64,000 bases of DNA, from contig CAZYPV010000008.1 of assembly GCA_964649515.1 (NCBI GenBank), positions 1-64,000 on the forward strand, in the 5' to 3' direction. Positions 44,230 through 53,012 of the stretch are shown here, one piece after another. The notes beneath the pieces are model-generated. The model did no database searches. It saw only the letters and a list, made by a program, of their open reading frames with translations, and was not told the DNA's origin. Origin of the DNA: CALKGK01 sp964649515 (lineage in GTDB: Bacteria > Bacteroidota > Bacteroidia > Flavobacteriales_D > Sanyastnellaceae). Positions within the stretch are counted from its first letter, which is position 1. Every line of letters starts with the position of its first letter. A program made the position numbers and the translations under genes.

Positions 44230-44568
44230 GAAAGGAAGAGTTAAGACTTGAAAGAGGCGAGAAATCCTGGTTTGTCTTAACAATTAAATATCGGCTGCAA
44301 ACCAACCAAGTGGGCTGGTTTAAAAGAATAGATATTTTTCTTTGCGATATTCATGAAGTCAATATTACTGAATGATAATTGAATTTCAAAGTTTTGATTT
44401 CTAGTGTTTTTTTATTCTCTTTGATTCAATGAAGCGCTTTACTACACTCTTCTTCAAAAAACCTGTGGCGTTGAGAAATCTTCAGCCCATCTTCAATTGT
44501 TGAGTAAAATCCTAGTTCTAGGAGCTTCAACCCTATTATCCTTTTCTCAAATTAAAAATTACTTTATC
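44230..44568. promoter_or_regulatory. Divergent regulatory region of the SusC operon and the T9SS-iaaA operon
   Basis: 339 bp without a gene. Two inverted repeats are seen. GTTAAGAC (44240-44247) with GTCTTAAC (44274-44281) lies in the susC leader. AAACCA/TGGTTT surrounds CCAAGTGGGC at about 44300-44323. No exact TAnnTTTG box was found for either side. No regulator gene (for example SusR, anti-sigma/ECF pair or hybrid two-component system) is adjacent. Confidence 0.4.
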
Positions 44569-45471
44569 ATGAAACAATGTTACTTGTTTTGTGCATTTCT
44601 GTTGTGCTTAGGAACAATGGATGCGCAGATTATTTACAGCGAAGATTTTGAAAACGGTATGCCTGATGATTATGTATTGGCCAATCTTGACGGACTAACC
44701 CCTGATGACCCCGATTTGATCAATATGGCCGATTCAGCATGGACCGTCAAAAGCATTTCTGCACAGGGCTTTGGAAATGGCAACGGAAGCAAAGCGGCCT
44801 TTTCGGTCTCTTGGTATGTCAATGACGAAGGACCATCGAACGACTGGATGATTTTGCCCGCAGTAACTCTAGGCGCAGATCCATATTTGCAATGGACCGG
44901 AATGGCCATCACTTCTTCGGGAGACTTCAGGGATCAGTATCAGGTTTTTGTGGTTACTGGTGGACAAACTGTTGAAGATTATTTATTGGCCAGTCCACTT
45001 TTTGACACGGGCCAAGAAGGAGAGCAAACTGAAGAAACCCCACATAGCTTATTTCTTGGTGACTTTGCTGGAGAAACAGTTTACATCGCCTTTCGAAACA
45101 CCACCCAACCCTATGACCCCAACGGCCCTGATGGTCCGGGTAATGGAGGAAACGAATTGGTCATTGACAACATTGTGGTGAGTGAAGGTCCCGTGAGCAC
45201 CAACGATATTTCATCGAGAACCAATTCCTTTTCTTTGTATCCAAGCGTGAACAATGGAGCATTCACCCTGGAGTTTTTGAATCGTTCAGGAAGTCAAACA
45301 TTTCGCATAATAGACATGCAGGGGAAAGTGGTTTATTCAGCGAACATTTCAGAAAATGCAGCTCTTTATTCACAAGAATACGCCCTTGATTTGAACATTG
45401 GACACTATCAAGCCGTTCTGGTGGATGAAAACGGAAACATTGCTACTCAACGAATAGTAGTAGCTCAATAA
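44569..45471 (+). CDS. T9SS protein with choice-of-anchor J (cleaved adhesin) domain
   Basis: 300 residues from MKQCYLFCAF, with a signal peptide ending near GTMDAQ. IIYSEDFENGMPDDYVL and NDWMILPAVTLG are typical of choice-of-anchor J (cleaved adhesin) domains, which are jelly-roll binding modules. The C-terminal T9SS sorting domain starts at FSLYPSVNNGAFTLEF. It should be displayed on the surface or released. It lies 3 nt ahead of the isoaspartyl peptidase gene. I infer a substrate-binding role in the cyanophycin-like locus, with low confidence. An upstream in-frame ATG would place the signal peptide internally and is rejected. Confidence 0.8.
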   Translation: MKQCYLFCAFLLCLGTMDAQIIYSEDFENGMPDDYVLANLDGLTPDDPDLINMADSAWTVKSISAQGFGNGNGSKAAFSVSWYVNDEGPSNDWMILPAVTLGADPYLQWTGMAITSSGDFRDQYQVFVVTGGQTVEDYLLASPLFDTGQEGEQTEETPHSLFLGDFAGETVYIAFRNTTQPYDPNGPDGPGNGGNELVIDNIVVSEGPVSTNDISSRTNSFSLYPSVNNGAFTLEFLNRSGSQTFRIIDMQGKVVYSANISENAALYSQEYALDLNIGHYQAVLVDENGNIATQRIVVAQ

Positions 45472-45474
45472 ACT

Positions 45475-46413
45475 ATGGCCAAATACAAATTACTCATTCA
45501 CGGGGGAGCCGGAACTTTGCTCCCCCACCTTATCACCGAAAAAGAGCAGCAGCAGTATCGCAGTGCTTTGAAGGCCTCCCTCCTTGCTGGAGAAAAGTTA
45601 CTCGTGTCCGGACGAAGCTCCGAGGAAGCAGTCATAGAAGCCGTTCGAGTTATGGAGGAATCGGCACTATTTAATGCTGGAAAAGGAGCGGTTTTCACCC
45701 ATCAAGGAACGCATGAATTGGACGCATCTTTCATGTGTGGAAAAACGCTCAAAGCAGCGGCTGTGTGTTCTGTTCAGCATGTACGTAACCCCATATTGCT
45801 TTGCAGAGAGATTCTAAAAAGTGAATTTGTGATGCTCCAAGGAAAAGAAGCAGAGAATTTTGCTCGTGAACAAGGCATGGAGTTGGTTTCTAACGATTGG
45901 TTCAGCACTTCATTCCGCCGGCAACAACTGAACGACATAAAAGACAGCGGGAAGGTACAGCTTGATCACAGCAATAAAGAAGATAAATATGGAACCGTTG
46001 GTGCCGTAGCCATTGACCGTGAAGGAAACGTCGCTGCGGCAACATCAACAGGTGGAATGACCAACAAGCGTTATGGTCGGGTAGGCGATTCTGCACTCAT
46101 TGGCTGTGGCACCTATGCTTCAAATCGGAGTTGTGCCATTAGTTGCACCGGATGGGGAGAGTATTTCATTCGTTCAACCGCTGCAGTGCGCGTGGCACAT
46201 GCCATGGAATATGGTCAGATGACACTTGAAGAAGCGGCTAGAAAAGTCATCTTTCAAGATATCGCTGAACTGGGCGGAGATGGCGGTTTGATTGGGATTG
46301 ATGCCCAAGGTGAAATCACTATGCCCTTCAACACAGACGGTATGTATCGTGGATTAATTGAGGAAGGATCGGACCCAAAAACAGCCATCTTCAAGGAGGA
46401 TCTCAGCCATTAA
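45475..46413 (+). CDS. iaaA: Isoaspartyl peptidase / L-asparaginase (plant-type, Ntn hydrolase)
   Basis: 312 residues. LLIHGGAGTL at the start and GTVGAVAIDREGNVAAATSTGG with Thr174 as the autoprocessing nucleophile match the EcAIII/IaaA family. MTNKRYGRVGDS and GCGTYASN follow, as in active enzymes. It hydrolyses beta-aspartyl dipeptides, including beta-Asp-Arg, the product of cyanophycinase. No signal peptide is seen, so it should act in the cytosol after uptake. It lies 3 nt after the T9SS gene and is divergent from the SusC-SusD-S51 operon. The last 11 nt overlap the convergent gene. Confidence 0.9.
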   Translation: MAKYKLLIHGGAGTLLPHLITEKEQQQYRSALKASLLAGEKLLVSGRSSEEAVIEAVRVMEESALFNAGKGAVFTHQGTHELDASFMCGKTLKAAAVCSVQHVRNPILLCREILKSEFVMLQGKEAENFAREQGMELVSNDWFSTSFRRQQLNDIKDSGKVQLDHSNKEDKYGTVGAVAIDREGNVAAATSTGGMTNKRYGRVGDSALIGCGTYASNRSCAISCTGWGEYFIRSTAAVRVAHAMEYGQMTLEEAARKVIFQDIAELGGDGGLIGIDAQGEITMPFNTDGMYRGLIEEGSDPKTAIFKEDLSH

Positions 46414-46948
46414 TTCGCTTTAGAATACGCGCTTTTTCTTTTGCCAAATCCAAAGCTACATCCTCTTTACGTTTCAGTTTAAACAATACCGCTCCCAAAT
46501 TTATCGCCTCTGTTTGTTTCGGCGCTTCTACCTCCTGCAGGTTCACTCCCAATTCAAGAAAGTGCTTTTCAAACTGGATCTGAAGTTCGATCATGGCGTC
46601 AACAGCGGGTATGATTTTTTCTGGAAGAAGTGAAGAGGACACCTGTAAACGCAGCTTCATGAGGTGTGAAGAATAGGATTCCAGAAGTTGCAAAAAGCTG
46701 CCTATTTCCAATATTGGCGCGTCCTTTATCACTGCCGGTTGTTCCGCGGTATCCAACAATGCGTTTTTGGCGTTCAATATGCTTGCTAAACGCTTCCTTC
46801 TTCCAGCAAAAAGTACGGGGTGGACGGCTTGCATCAAGAAAAAATCCCTGATCTCGAAAACCTTTGCTTCGGCATGTTCCACGATTTCTTCCTCGGTGGC
46901 CGGTAATGCAATGTTAAGTATAAGTGCAGCGCTGTTTTTGTCCATCAT
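46403..46948 (-). CDS. Conserved helical protein of unknown function
   Basis: 181 residues, predicted soluble and almost wholly helical, with an Asp/Glu- and Lys-rich C-terminal helix (LAKEKARILKRING). The first part, ALILNIALPATEEEIVEHAEAKVFEIRDFFL, looks like a J-domain-like or helical-hairpin N-terminus, but the HPD-type motif is only approximate (HPVLFAGRRKRLASIL). I do not recognise a family. It overlaps the end of iaaA by 11 nt (convergent). Confidence 0.65.
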   Translation of the reverse strand: MMDKNSAALILNIALPATEEEIVEHAEAKVFEIRDFFLMQAVHPVLFAGRRKRLASILNAKNALLDTAEQPAVIKDAPILEIGSFLQLLESYSSHLMKLRLQVSSSLLPEKIIPAVDAMIELQIQFEKHFLELGVNLQEVEAPKQTEAINLGAVLFKLKRKEDVALDLAKEKARILKRING

Positions 46949-46986
46949 CCTGAATTCGGTTGCTAACTTAAGAAAATGTTAATCTC

Positions 46987-47017
46987 TCTGAGGCTTGGAG
47001 TCATTTGGTTATATTTG
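46987..47017 (+). promoter_or_regulatory. Promoter of the TlpA-like gene
   Basis: TCTG (46987-46990), a 19-nt spacer and TATATTTG (47010-47017), an exact TAnnTTTG box. The leader to the ATG is about 16-22 nt. Confidence 0.5.
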
Positions 47018-47039
47018 GACTTCCCTAAAAAAAAGCACT

Positions 47040-48503
47040 ATGAATCAATTTTTCTTTTTGTTCGGAGCCCTGCTCACCATGGCCAGTTGTGGTAATGGTG
47101 AAAGCACCACGAAAGAGACCTCTAGCGAAGTAAAGGCGGTTGAAGCAGTTGCTTCTTCCAATGAAAAAGAAACCCCTGCTGCTCCAAATTATTTAGTGAA
47201 TGGAATCACCAAAAAAAATGCAGGTGAGAAAAAAGGAAAGGTGCACATCTTTGGAGACATCACTCAAGCCAAAACGGGTCAAAAAGTGTACCTGTACGAA
47301 ACAAGAGGAAAAAACCACTATGCGATTGACAGTGTGAAAACCACAGGTACTTCTTTCGATTTTCCGTCGCAAACATTGGCATCAGGATTTTATATGTTGG
47401 GATTGAACACCGACCTCAACATGATGGCATTCATCGTGAATCCCGAAGAAAAGGACATCCAAATCCGATTCAAATCAGGAAAACTCGAAAATGCGCCGGA
47501 AGCGATCAACAGTCCTGAAAACGAAGCTTGGTTTGCTTATTTCAAAGAAGAAAAGACCATTAATAACGCCATTACCAACCTTCGAAGAAGCAGAAGCAAA
47601 TCGTCGTTCAAAGAGCGCATTGATCAACAAATTGCCGATAAGGAACGCGAACTTCTTGAAAGGCAGCAGTACTACATCGACAACAATCCTGACACCTACT
47701 TTGCTAAGTATTTGAGTTGGAAAGGTGGAGCAGATAAATCCGACATTGGGAAGTATTGGAGTGATGTAGATTTCAGCGATCCCTCACTCATTCGCGCCAA
47801 CGCTATACCGGATCGCATTCAAGATTTCATGAGAACCTTTGGGGGACACGATGGCGGGAAGTTTTTTAACGCTGTGGATGTATTGAAAGAAAAAGCAGCT
47901 GCAGGTGAAAACCCCGACGTACTGGAATTTGTGTTGTACACCACTGCTGATGGGTTTTATCAATCGGGCATGGAAGACCTCACCTTCTACATTATTGACA
48001 ACCATATCTTGGGTGAAGATTGTGGAATGGACCCGAGTGATATGCTCGAAGCCTTCATCAAAAATGTGAACGACCTCCAAATGGGCAATGTTCCTCCAAA
48101 CATTGTGCTTACAGACGTTGAAGGGAAACCTCTTGTGCTTCATAATGAAGTGAAAAACAACGACTATACCTTAGTGATGTTTTGGGCGTCTTGGTGCCAT
48201 AAGTGTGAACAAGAAATTCCGGTTTTGAATCAATTCTACCCTGTTTACAAGCCCAAAGGCTTTGAAGTAGTGGCAGTATCTGTTGACCAAACCGAGCCAG
48301 CATGGAAATCGGCCATTGCCAGCAAACAAGTTCCAGGCAGAAATGTAAGCCAGCTCCTTGGGTGGAAATCTCCCGTGGCTCAGGATTATAAAATCACTTC
48401 TACCCCTGCTCTCTTCTTGCTCGACAAGGAAGGAAAAATAGTGCTTAAACCGAAGCGCATGTTTGAGGTGAACCGCTTCTTACAAGAAAACCTACCGGGT
48501 TGA
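47040..48503 (+). CDS. TlpA family disulfide reductase, lipoprotein
   Basis: 487 residues from MNQFFFL. The signal peptide has a lipobox-like LTMASC. A DUF4369 domain (KGKVHIFGDITQAKTGQKVYLY) is followed by a helical middle and a C-terminal thioredoxin domain with the redox motif WASWCHKCEQEIP and the cis-proline STPALFLLDKEGK. It should reduce or isomerise disulfides at the periplasmic side. An upstream in-frame ATG lies before the promoter and is rejected. The stop codon overlaps the start of the GDPD gene. Confidence 0.88.
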   Translation: MNQFFFLFGALLTMASCGNGESTTKETSSEVKAVEAVASSNEKETPAAPNYLVNGITKKNAGEKKGKVHIFGDITQAKTGQKVYLYETRGKNHYAIDSVKTTGTSFDFPSQTLASGFYMLGLNTDLNMMAFIVNPEEKDIQIRFKSGKLENAPEAINSPENEAWFAYFKEEKTINNAITNLRRSRSKSSFKERIDQQIADKERELLERQQYYIDNNPDTYFAKYLSWKGGADKSDIGKYWSDVDFSDPSLIRANAIPDRIQDFMRTFGGHDGGKFFNAVDVLKEKAAAGENPDVLEFVLYTTADGFYQSGMEDLTFYIIDNHILGEDCGMDPSDMLEAFIKNVNDLQMGNVPPNIVLTDVEGKPLVLHNEVKNNDYTLVMFWASWCHKCEQEIPVLNQFYPVYKPKGFEVVAVSVDQTEPAWKSAIASKQVPGRNVSQLLGWKSPVAQDYKITSTPALFLLDKEGKIVLKPKRMFEVNRFLQENLPG

Positions 48504-49306
48504 TCAGTGTCCGAATACAAGGACACCGCGGCTGGAGAGCCAAATACCCAGAAAATTCGCTGTTGAGTTTTGAAGCAGTGGCACGTTTGCCCATTGCCGC
48601 TATTGAGTTGGACATTGTTGAGGCCATTGATGGGAGATTTGTGCTTGCGCATGACCCTTGGATTTTGGACGAACAAGACAGGGTGAAGGGCTTGCGCGAT
48701 ATTTCGGTGGAGGATTTGAAGCGCTTGAGCATTCCACCCAGTTCTAAGATCGACTTCCCTGAGCAAGAAAAACACCAGTGTCCGTATATTTTTTTGGATG
48801 AGTTGTTGGCCCTCTGGCCCGTTTCCGGACCAACGCTAAATATCGAAATCAAGTCCAAGGCCATTTGGGAGGGACGCTATCAAAGCGAATTCTCCGTCCT
48901 CAGCGACCGCCTGATAGAACAGCTTTCGGCTTGCCAATTGGATGTTCATTTGCAGAGTTTTGACTGGAGATTGGTGCAGCAGTTGTACACTTTGAGTGCA
49001 CATCCCGTGAGCTGGTTGTGTGAAACACCTCGGGAGTTAAATGATTTTCAGCAGAGCATCCCTTACCCTGGGCAATATCTTCATGGACTCGGCTTGCACC
49101 ATTCTTTGGTGAACGAAAACTTGGTAAAATGGTGTGCCTATGCGGGATTAGACATGGCCGTTTGGACCGTGAACCGATTGGATGTTTTGGATGAAATGCT
49201 TGATTTTGGTGTTAGGAACATCATCACCGACGAACCCCTAAAAGTCATTGAGCACGTAAAGTCCAAAGGAATGCGTTTGGAAACCGATTTTTGGCAGTTA
49301 GCTTAG
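48500..49306 (+). CDS. Glycerophosphodiester phosphodiesterase with a TTG start
   Basis: 268 residues. QGHRGWRAKYPENSLLSF, AIELDIVEAIDGRFVLAHDP and the IEIKSK block carry the metal- and substrate-binding residues of the GDPD family, and the C-terminal VWTVNRLDVLDEMLDFGVRNIITDEP is also typical. It yields glycerol 3-phosphate from deacylated phospholipids. No signal peptide is seen, so it is cytosolic. No ATG or GTG lies in frame before the GHRG motif. TTG at 48500-48502 overlaps the preceding TGA (TTGA), which implies translational coupling to the TlpA-like gene. Confidence 0.88.
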   Translation: MISVRIQGHRGWRAKYPENSLLSFEAVARLPIAAIELDIVEAIDGRFVLAHDPWILDEQDRVKGLRDISVEDLKRLSIPPSSKIDFPEQEKHQCPYIFLDELLALWPVSGPTLNIEIKSKAIWEGRYQSEFSVLSDRLIEQLSACQLDVHLQSFDWRLVQQLYTLSAHPVSWLCETPRELNDFQQSIPYPGQYLHGLGLHHSLVNENLVKWCAYAGLDMAVWTVNRLDVLDEMLDFGVRNIITDEPLKVIEHVKSKGMRLETDFWQLA

Positions 49307-50188
49307 GGCAGCAAGGTGCTTTTGGTAGAGATCAACCACAATTCCATCGGAAAGCCCCACCTTAGGAACAATCATCTTCTTCACTCCTGCAAGTTCCATA
49401 ACGCGAATGTAGATTTCCGTAGCGTGTGTGATGACATCCGCTCTATCCGGCTTCAGGCGAAGTTGAGTGATCCTCTCGGAAACCTCATATCCGGAAATAA
49501 AATCGTGAATTTCTTTTAGCTCCTTCATTGAAATGGGCTCCAACATTTTACGCCTGCTCATTTTGTAAACACGGTTGATGTTTCCCCCCGTGCCGATGGC
49601 CGTGTATTTATTGTCTTTGCTCAGAATCTCTTCTTCGATCCATTTTTTCACCGAACGCCATTCTCCGGGTTTCGTTTTTCCCTGAAGGGCTCGAACCGTT
49701 CCGAGTTTGAAGCTTTTGGATTTCACCCGAACGCCGTTTTTGATGATGGACAATTCTGTGCTTCCTCCTCCCACATCGATGTAGAGGTAACTTTTCTTCG
49801 TATCAATTTTATGCTGATCGAAGTTGCCGAAAATCAAGTCGGCCTCTTCTCTCCCGGTAATAATTTCAATAGGCAGGTTTGCGTCTTGAAGAATGTGTTT
49901 CACCACCTCTTTTCCATTGCTTGCCTCTCGCATTGCTGATGTTGCACAAGCTCGAAAACTCACTACCTCATGCACCTCCATCAGGTACCAAAACGCCTTC
50001 ATGGTGGTGGAAAGCTGTGCTACTTTTTTCTTTGAAATGAATCCTTTATCAAAGGTATCCGCCCCCAAACGAATGGGTACTCGGGTAAATGATACTTTCT
50101 GAATATGGGTTCCTGTTTTATGTTCAATCACCTCTTCAACCAGAAGTCGAACGGCATTGGATCCGATGTCTATCGCTGCAAATTTCAA
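49298..50188 (-). CDS. ppx: Ppx/GppA family exopolyphosphatase
   Basis: 296 residues, the short form with the ASKHA ATPase-like fold: MKFAAIDIGSNAVRLLVEE, CATSAMREASNG, LYIDVGGGSTELSI and TAIGTGGNINRV are the phosphate-binding motifs. It removes terminal phosphate from polyphosphate or from pppGpp. It is encoded 51 nt after ppk1 on the same strand, which supports polyphosphate turnover. There is no C-terminal HD domain. The end overlaps the convergent GDPD gene by 9 nt. Confidence 0.9.
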   Translation of the reverse strand: MKFAAIDIGSNAVRLLVEEVIEHKTGTHIQKVSFTRVPIRLGADTFDKGFISKKKVAQLSTTMKAFWYLMEVHEVVSFRACATSAMREASNGKEVVKHILQDANLPIEIITGREEADLIFGNFDQHKIDTKKSYLYIDVGGGSTELSIIKNGVRVKSKSFKLGTVRALQGKTKPGEWRSVKKWIEEEILSKDNKYTAIGTGGNINRVYKMSRRKMLEPISMKELKEIHDFISGYEVSERITQLRLKPDRADVITHATEIYIRVMELAGVKKMIVPKVGLSDGIVVDLYQKHLAALS

Positions 50189-50239
50189 AGTGTTGTTTTG
50201 ACGAAGATAGGAAAAGCCTAGAGTATTGAAAAAGCCAGA

Positions 50240-52315
50240 TTATTTGCCTTTTTTCAACTTGGACTTATAATACTCATAAACAGCCAACTGCGAATTCACT
50301 AGTCCGCGAGAACGAGAAGCACTCTGATAACTGTTGCTTTGTTTTTCATCGATAATCCTCGTTTTTACATTGTCTTTGAACTGAAGATTCAAGTACTCTG
50401 TGATCTCCGATTGCAATTTGATATCGTAAATGGGCACGGTTACTTCAATGCGATGATCGAGGTTTCTTGTCATCCAATCTGCACTTGAAATAAAGTACTT
50501 GGGTTCTCCACCATTGCAAAAGGCGAAAATTCGTGCATGTTCAAGAAAGCGTCCGACAATGCTGGTTACAGAAATGTTTTCACTCATCCCCTTCACCCCG
50601 GGAATCAAAGAACAAACACCCCGAACAATGAGCCGAATGTTGACCCCAGCGTTACTTGCACGGTAAAGTTTCTGAATCATCCCTGCATCCACCAAGTTAT
50701 TGATTTTTAGAATAATCCAGGCTTTCTCGCCCGCTTGAGCGTTTTTGATCTCCTTTTGAATTTGCGCCATCAGCTTGCGTCGGTTGTTGTAAGGGCTTAC
50801 CAACAAATGGCGATAAATTCCGCGCTCATAGTTGTTTTCAAAGAAGGAAAATAACTTTCTGCACTCGCCAGTAATCCTTTTATCTGCGGTGAGCAGAGAG
50901 AGGTCGCCATAAATCCGAGCTGTTTTCTCGTGAAAATTCCCGGTACCGATATGGGCAATGCGTTCTGATTTCCCCTTTTCTTTTCGCGAGATGAGGATAA
51001 GTTTAGAATGTACTTTTAGTCCTGGAACACCAAAAATCACCTTGACGCCAGCATCTTGAAGCACCTCAGAAACGCTGATGTTATTTTCTTCATCGAAGCG
51101 GGCCTGAAGCTCTACCACAACAATCACTTTTTTCCCATTTTTGGCGGCATTCACCAAAGCATTGATGATCTGTGAATTGCTTGCCACACGGTACAGGTTG
51201 ATGCGGATACTTCTCACATAAGGATCGATGGCCGCCTCTCGAAGGAGGTCGACAATGTAGCTGAACTTCTGATAAGGATAGTGCAGTAGAATATCGCGCT
51301 TCTTGATTTCTTGAAGGATGTTCTTCTTTCCTTGCAAATGCTTATGGGCGAGTGGAGGAAGTGGTTCAAAACACAAGTCTTTTCGACCAAAAGAAGGAAA
51401 GCCCATGAGGTCCTTTTTATTGTGGTACCTCCTACCTGGAATCAATTCCTGACGGTCTTTGATGTCCATCTTCTTAAGGAAATACTGCAGCATATCTTCT
51501 GGCATGGCTTCGTCATACACAAAACGAACATACTCTCCTCTTTTTCTGCGATCAAGTGAGGTACTCATTTTCTCCATCAACGATTTAGAGATGTCGTCGT
51601 CAATATCCAACTCTGCATCGCGGGTGATTTTGAAAGTGTAGGCCTCTACATCGCTTGCTTGAAAAATGGTGAAAACACGTTCCAACTTCAGTCGGATCAC
51701 ATCTTCGGCGAACATGACATACTGAGCGTCCCCTTGCTTTGGCAGAACCACGAAACGCGAAATGTGCTTGGGCAATTCTATGATGGCATGTTTAAACTTT
51801 GTGCCCGACTCCCCTTCAAGCACCATTCTCACCGCCAAATAGACGGCATCATCTCCTAGCTCGGGAAATCCGCGTTTGGTTGAAATCATGATGGGAACCA
51901 AGGACGGACGTATGTTCTCTGCGAAATACTGCTCTGCAAATGCCCGCTGCTCGTCGTTCAAATCATGCTCATCGATAAAAAAGATGTTTTCTTCTCTAAG
52001 TTCTAATTCGAGTTGATCAAAGGTGTTCTGATATTCCTCTTGGAGAGATATCACTTTTTCACGAATGTCGCTCAAGGTTTCCTCCGGCTCAAAATCGAGT
52101 CCGGTAGTTACTCGTTTGCCCAATTTTGACAATCGGTTCAAACTCGCCACACGCACCCGAAAAAACTCATCCATGTTGTTGGAAAAAATTCCAAGAAAAC
52201 GCATTCTTTCGATCAGTGGGTTGCTGCTGTCTTTTGCTTCTTGCAGCACTCTTTCATTAAACGATAACCAGCTTAACTCTCGATTGACAAAACGTTCTTG
52301 GGTATTTTTTGACAT
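50240..52315 (-). CDS. ppk1: Polyphosphate kinase 1
   Basis: 691 residues from MSKNTQERFVNRELSWLSF, the family N-terminus. YLSNNMDEFFRVRVASL-type sequence, then the catalytic domains with ARFDEENNISVSEVL, the phosphorylated His in GLKVHSKLILI and HIGTGNFHEKTARIYGDLSLLT are present. It makes long-chain polyphosphate reversibly from ATP. It precedes ppx on the same strand. The longer frame from 52336 would begin in the -7 box, so it is not used. Confidence 0.95.
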   Translation of the reverse strand: MSKNTQERFVNRELSWLSFNERVLQEAKDSSNPLIERMRFLGIFSNNMDEFFRVRVASLNRLSKLGKRVTTGLDFEPEETLSDIREKVISLQEEYQNTFDQLELELREENIFFIDEHDLNDEQRAFAEQYFAENIRPSLVPIMISTKRGFPELGDDAVYLAVRMVLEGESGTKFKHAIIELPKHISRFVVLPKQGDAQYVMFAEDVIRLKLERVFTIFQASDVEAYTFKITRDAELDIDDDISKSLMEKMSTSLDRRKRGEYVRFVYDEAMPEDMLQYFLKKMDIKDRQELIPGRRYHNKKDLMGFPSFGRKDLCFEPLPPLAHKHLQGKKNILQEIKKRDILLHYPYQKFSYIVDLLREAAIDPYVRSIRINLYRVASNSQIINALVNAAKNGKKVIVVVELQARFDEENNISVSEVLQDAGVKVIFGVPGLKVHSKLILISRKEKGKSERIAHIGTGNFHEKTARIYGDLSLLTADKRITGECRKLFSFFENNYERGIYRHLLVSPYNNRRKLMAQIQKEIKNAQAGEKAWIILKINNLVDAGMIQKLYRASNAGVNIRLIVRGVCSLIPGVKGMSENISVTSIVGRFLEHARIFAFCNGGEPKYFISSADWMTRNLDHRIEVTVPIYDIKLQSEITEYLNLQFKDNVKTRIIDEKQSNSYQSASRSRGLVNSQLAVYEYYKSKLKKGK

Positions 52316-52335
52316 GAAGGCACTTTTTTCGAACA

Positions 52336-52343
52336 CAAAAGTA
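52336..52343 (-). promoter_or_regulatory. -7 box of ppk1
   Basis: TACTTTTG on the minus strand, exact TAnnTTTG, 20 nt upstream of the ppk1 ATG. Confidence 0.45.
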
Positions 52344-52427
52344 CGGCTTCGAGTGTTTGGGGAATGTTAAGAATTCATGAGAAAGCGATTTAAAAAGAAT
52401 TCATTCACAGCGCAAGGACTAGCATCT

Positions 52428-53012
52428 TCATTGCTGAATCATTTTCATTTTTTCGTCTTCCATGATTGATCTTAACTCCTCATTATTGGGGTTTTCTTGA
52501 AATGCTTTTACTGCCTGAATGTAATCTGGATGAGCTCGGTATTTGAAATCGAGAAACAAATAGGAGCCGAAGAAAAACAGTCCGCCAGAAATAACCAAGG
52601 CAAATGCAGCTCTCTTTTGGATGTTTTTCACTACCGGAAGTGCTTCTTTGTTGGCTAATACTAGGGAGCTTACGACAACCCCCAGATTTGCTATCAACGA
52701 AAACAAAAGCAACACATTTGCCCCAGGCCAATGAAGAAGTTTAAACATACTACCCACGGCACCTACGCATAAGGCAATACCGGTGATGATGGACAAAGCA
52801 ATCCAAGGTTTACTTCCCTTGGGGTAGCTTTCCTTTTTGAAGGCAACACGAAGTGGAAGATTGTGGAGCAGGGCGAAGCTGAAATATTGATAAAACACCG
52901 CTGCAAAACTCAAACTGAGAACGAGTAAGATATTTGCTCCTGGAATGGAATAGAGGCTCATCACAGCAGCAATGAGTGCGATACTTAGGGTAATGATTTC
53001 TGTCTTTTTCAT
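52428..53012 (-). CDS. Small membrane protein with GldL-like motifs
   Basis: 194 residues with about five hydrophobic segments (7-24, 28-48, 70-88, 95-118 and 134-152). YSIPGANILLVLSLS and FKLLHWPGANVLLLFS repeat a pattern close to the FKxxHWPGA motif of GldL, the gliding and T9SS motor subunit, and of related Bacteroidota membrane proteins. The C-terminal tail is acidic and helical. It is too short and unlike GldL in other parts, so it is not called as gldL. A role in gliding is only suggested. It is encoded alone. Confidence 0.6.
   Translation of the reverse strand: MKKTEIITLSIALIAAVMSLYSIPGANILLVLSLSFAAVFYQYFSFALLHNLPLRVAFKKESYPKGSKPWIALSIITGIALCVGAVGSMFKLLHWPGANVLLLFSLIANLGVVVSSLVLANKEALPVVKNIQKRAAFALVISGGLFFFGSYLFLDFKYRAHPDYIQAVKAFQENPNNEELRSIMEDEKMKMIQQ

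Noticed and set aside
46403..46948. DnaJ-like co-chaperone
   Set aside because: A helical N-terminus with HPV resembles a J domain only loosely; the HPD tripeptide is absent.
52428..53012. gldL (T9SS motor subunit)
   Set aside because: The HWPGA motif fits, but the protein has about five membrane segments and lacks GldL's C-terminal part, and no gldK, gldM or gldN is adjacent.
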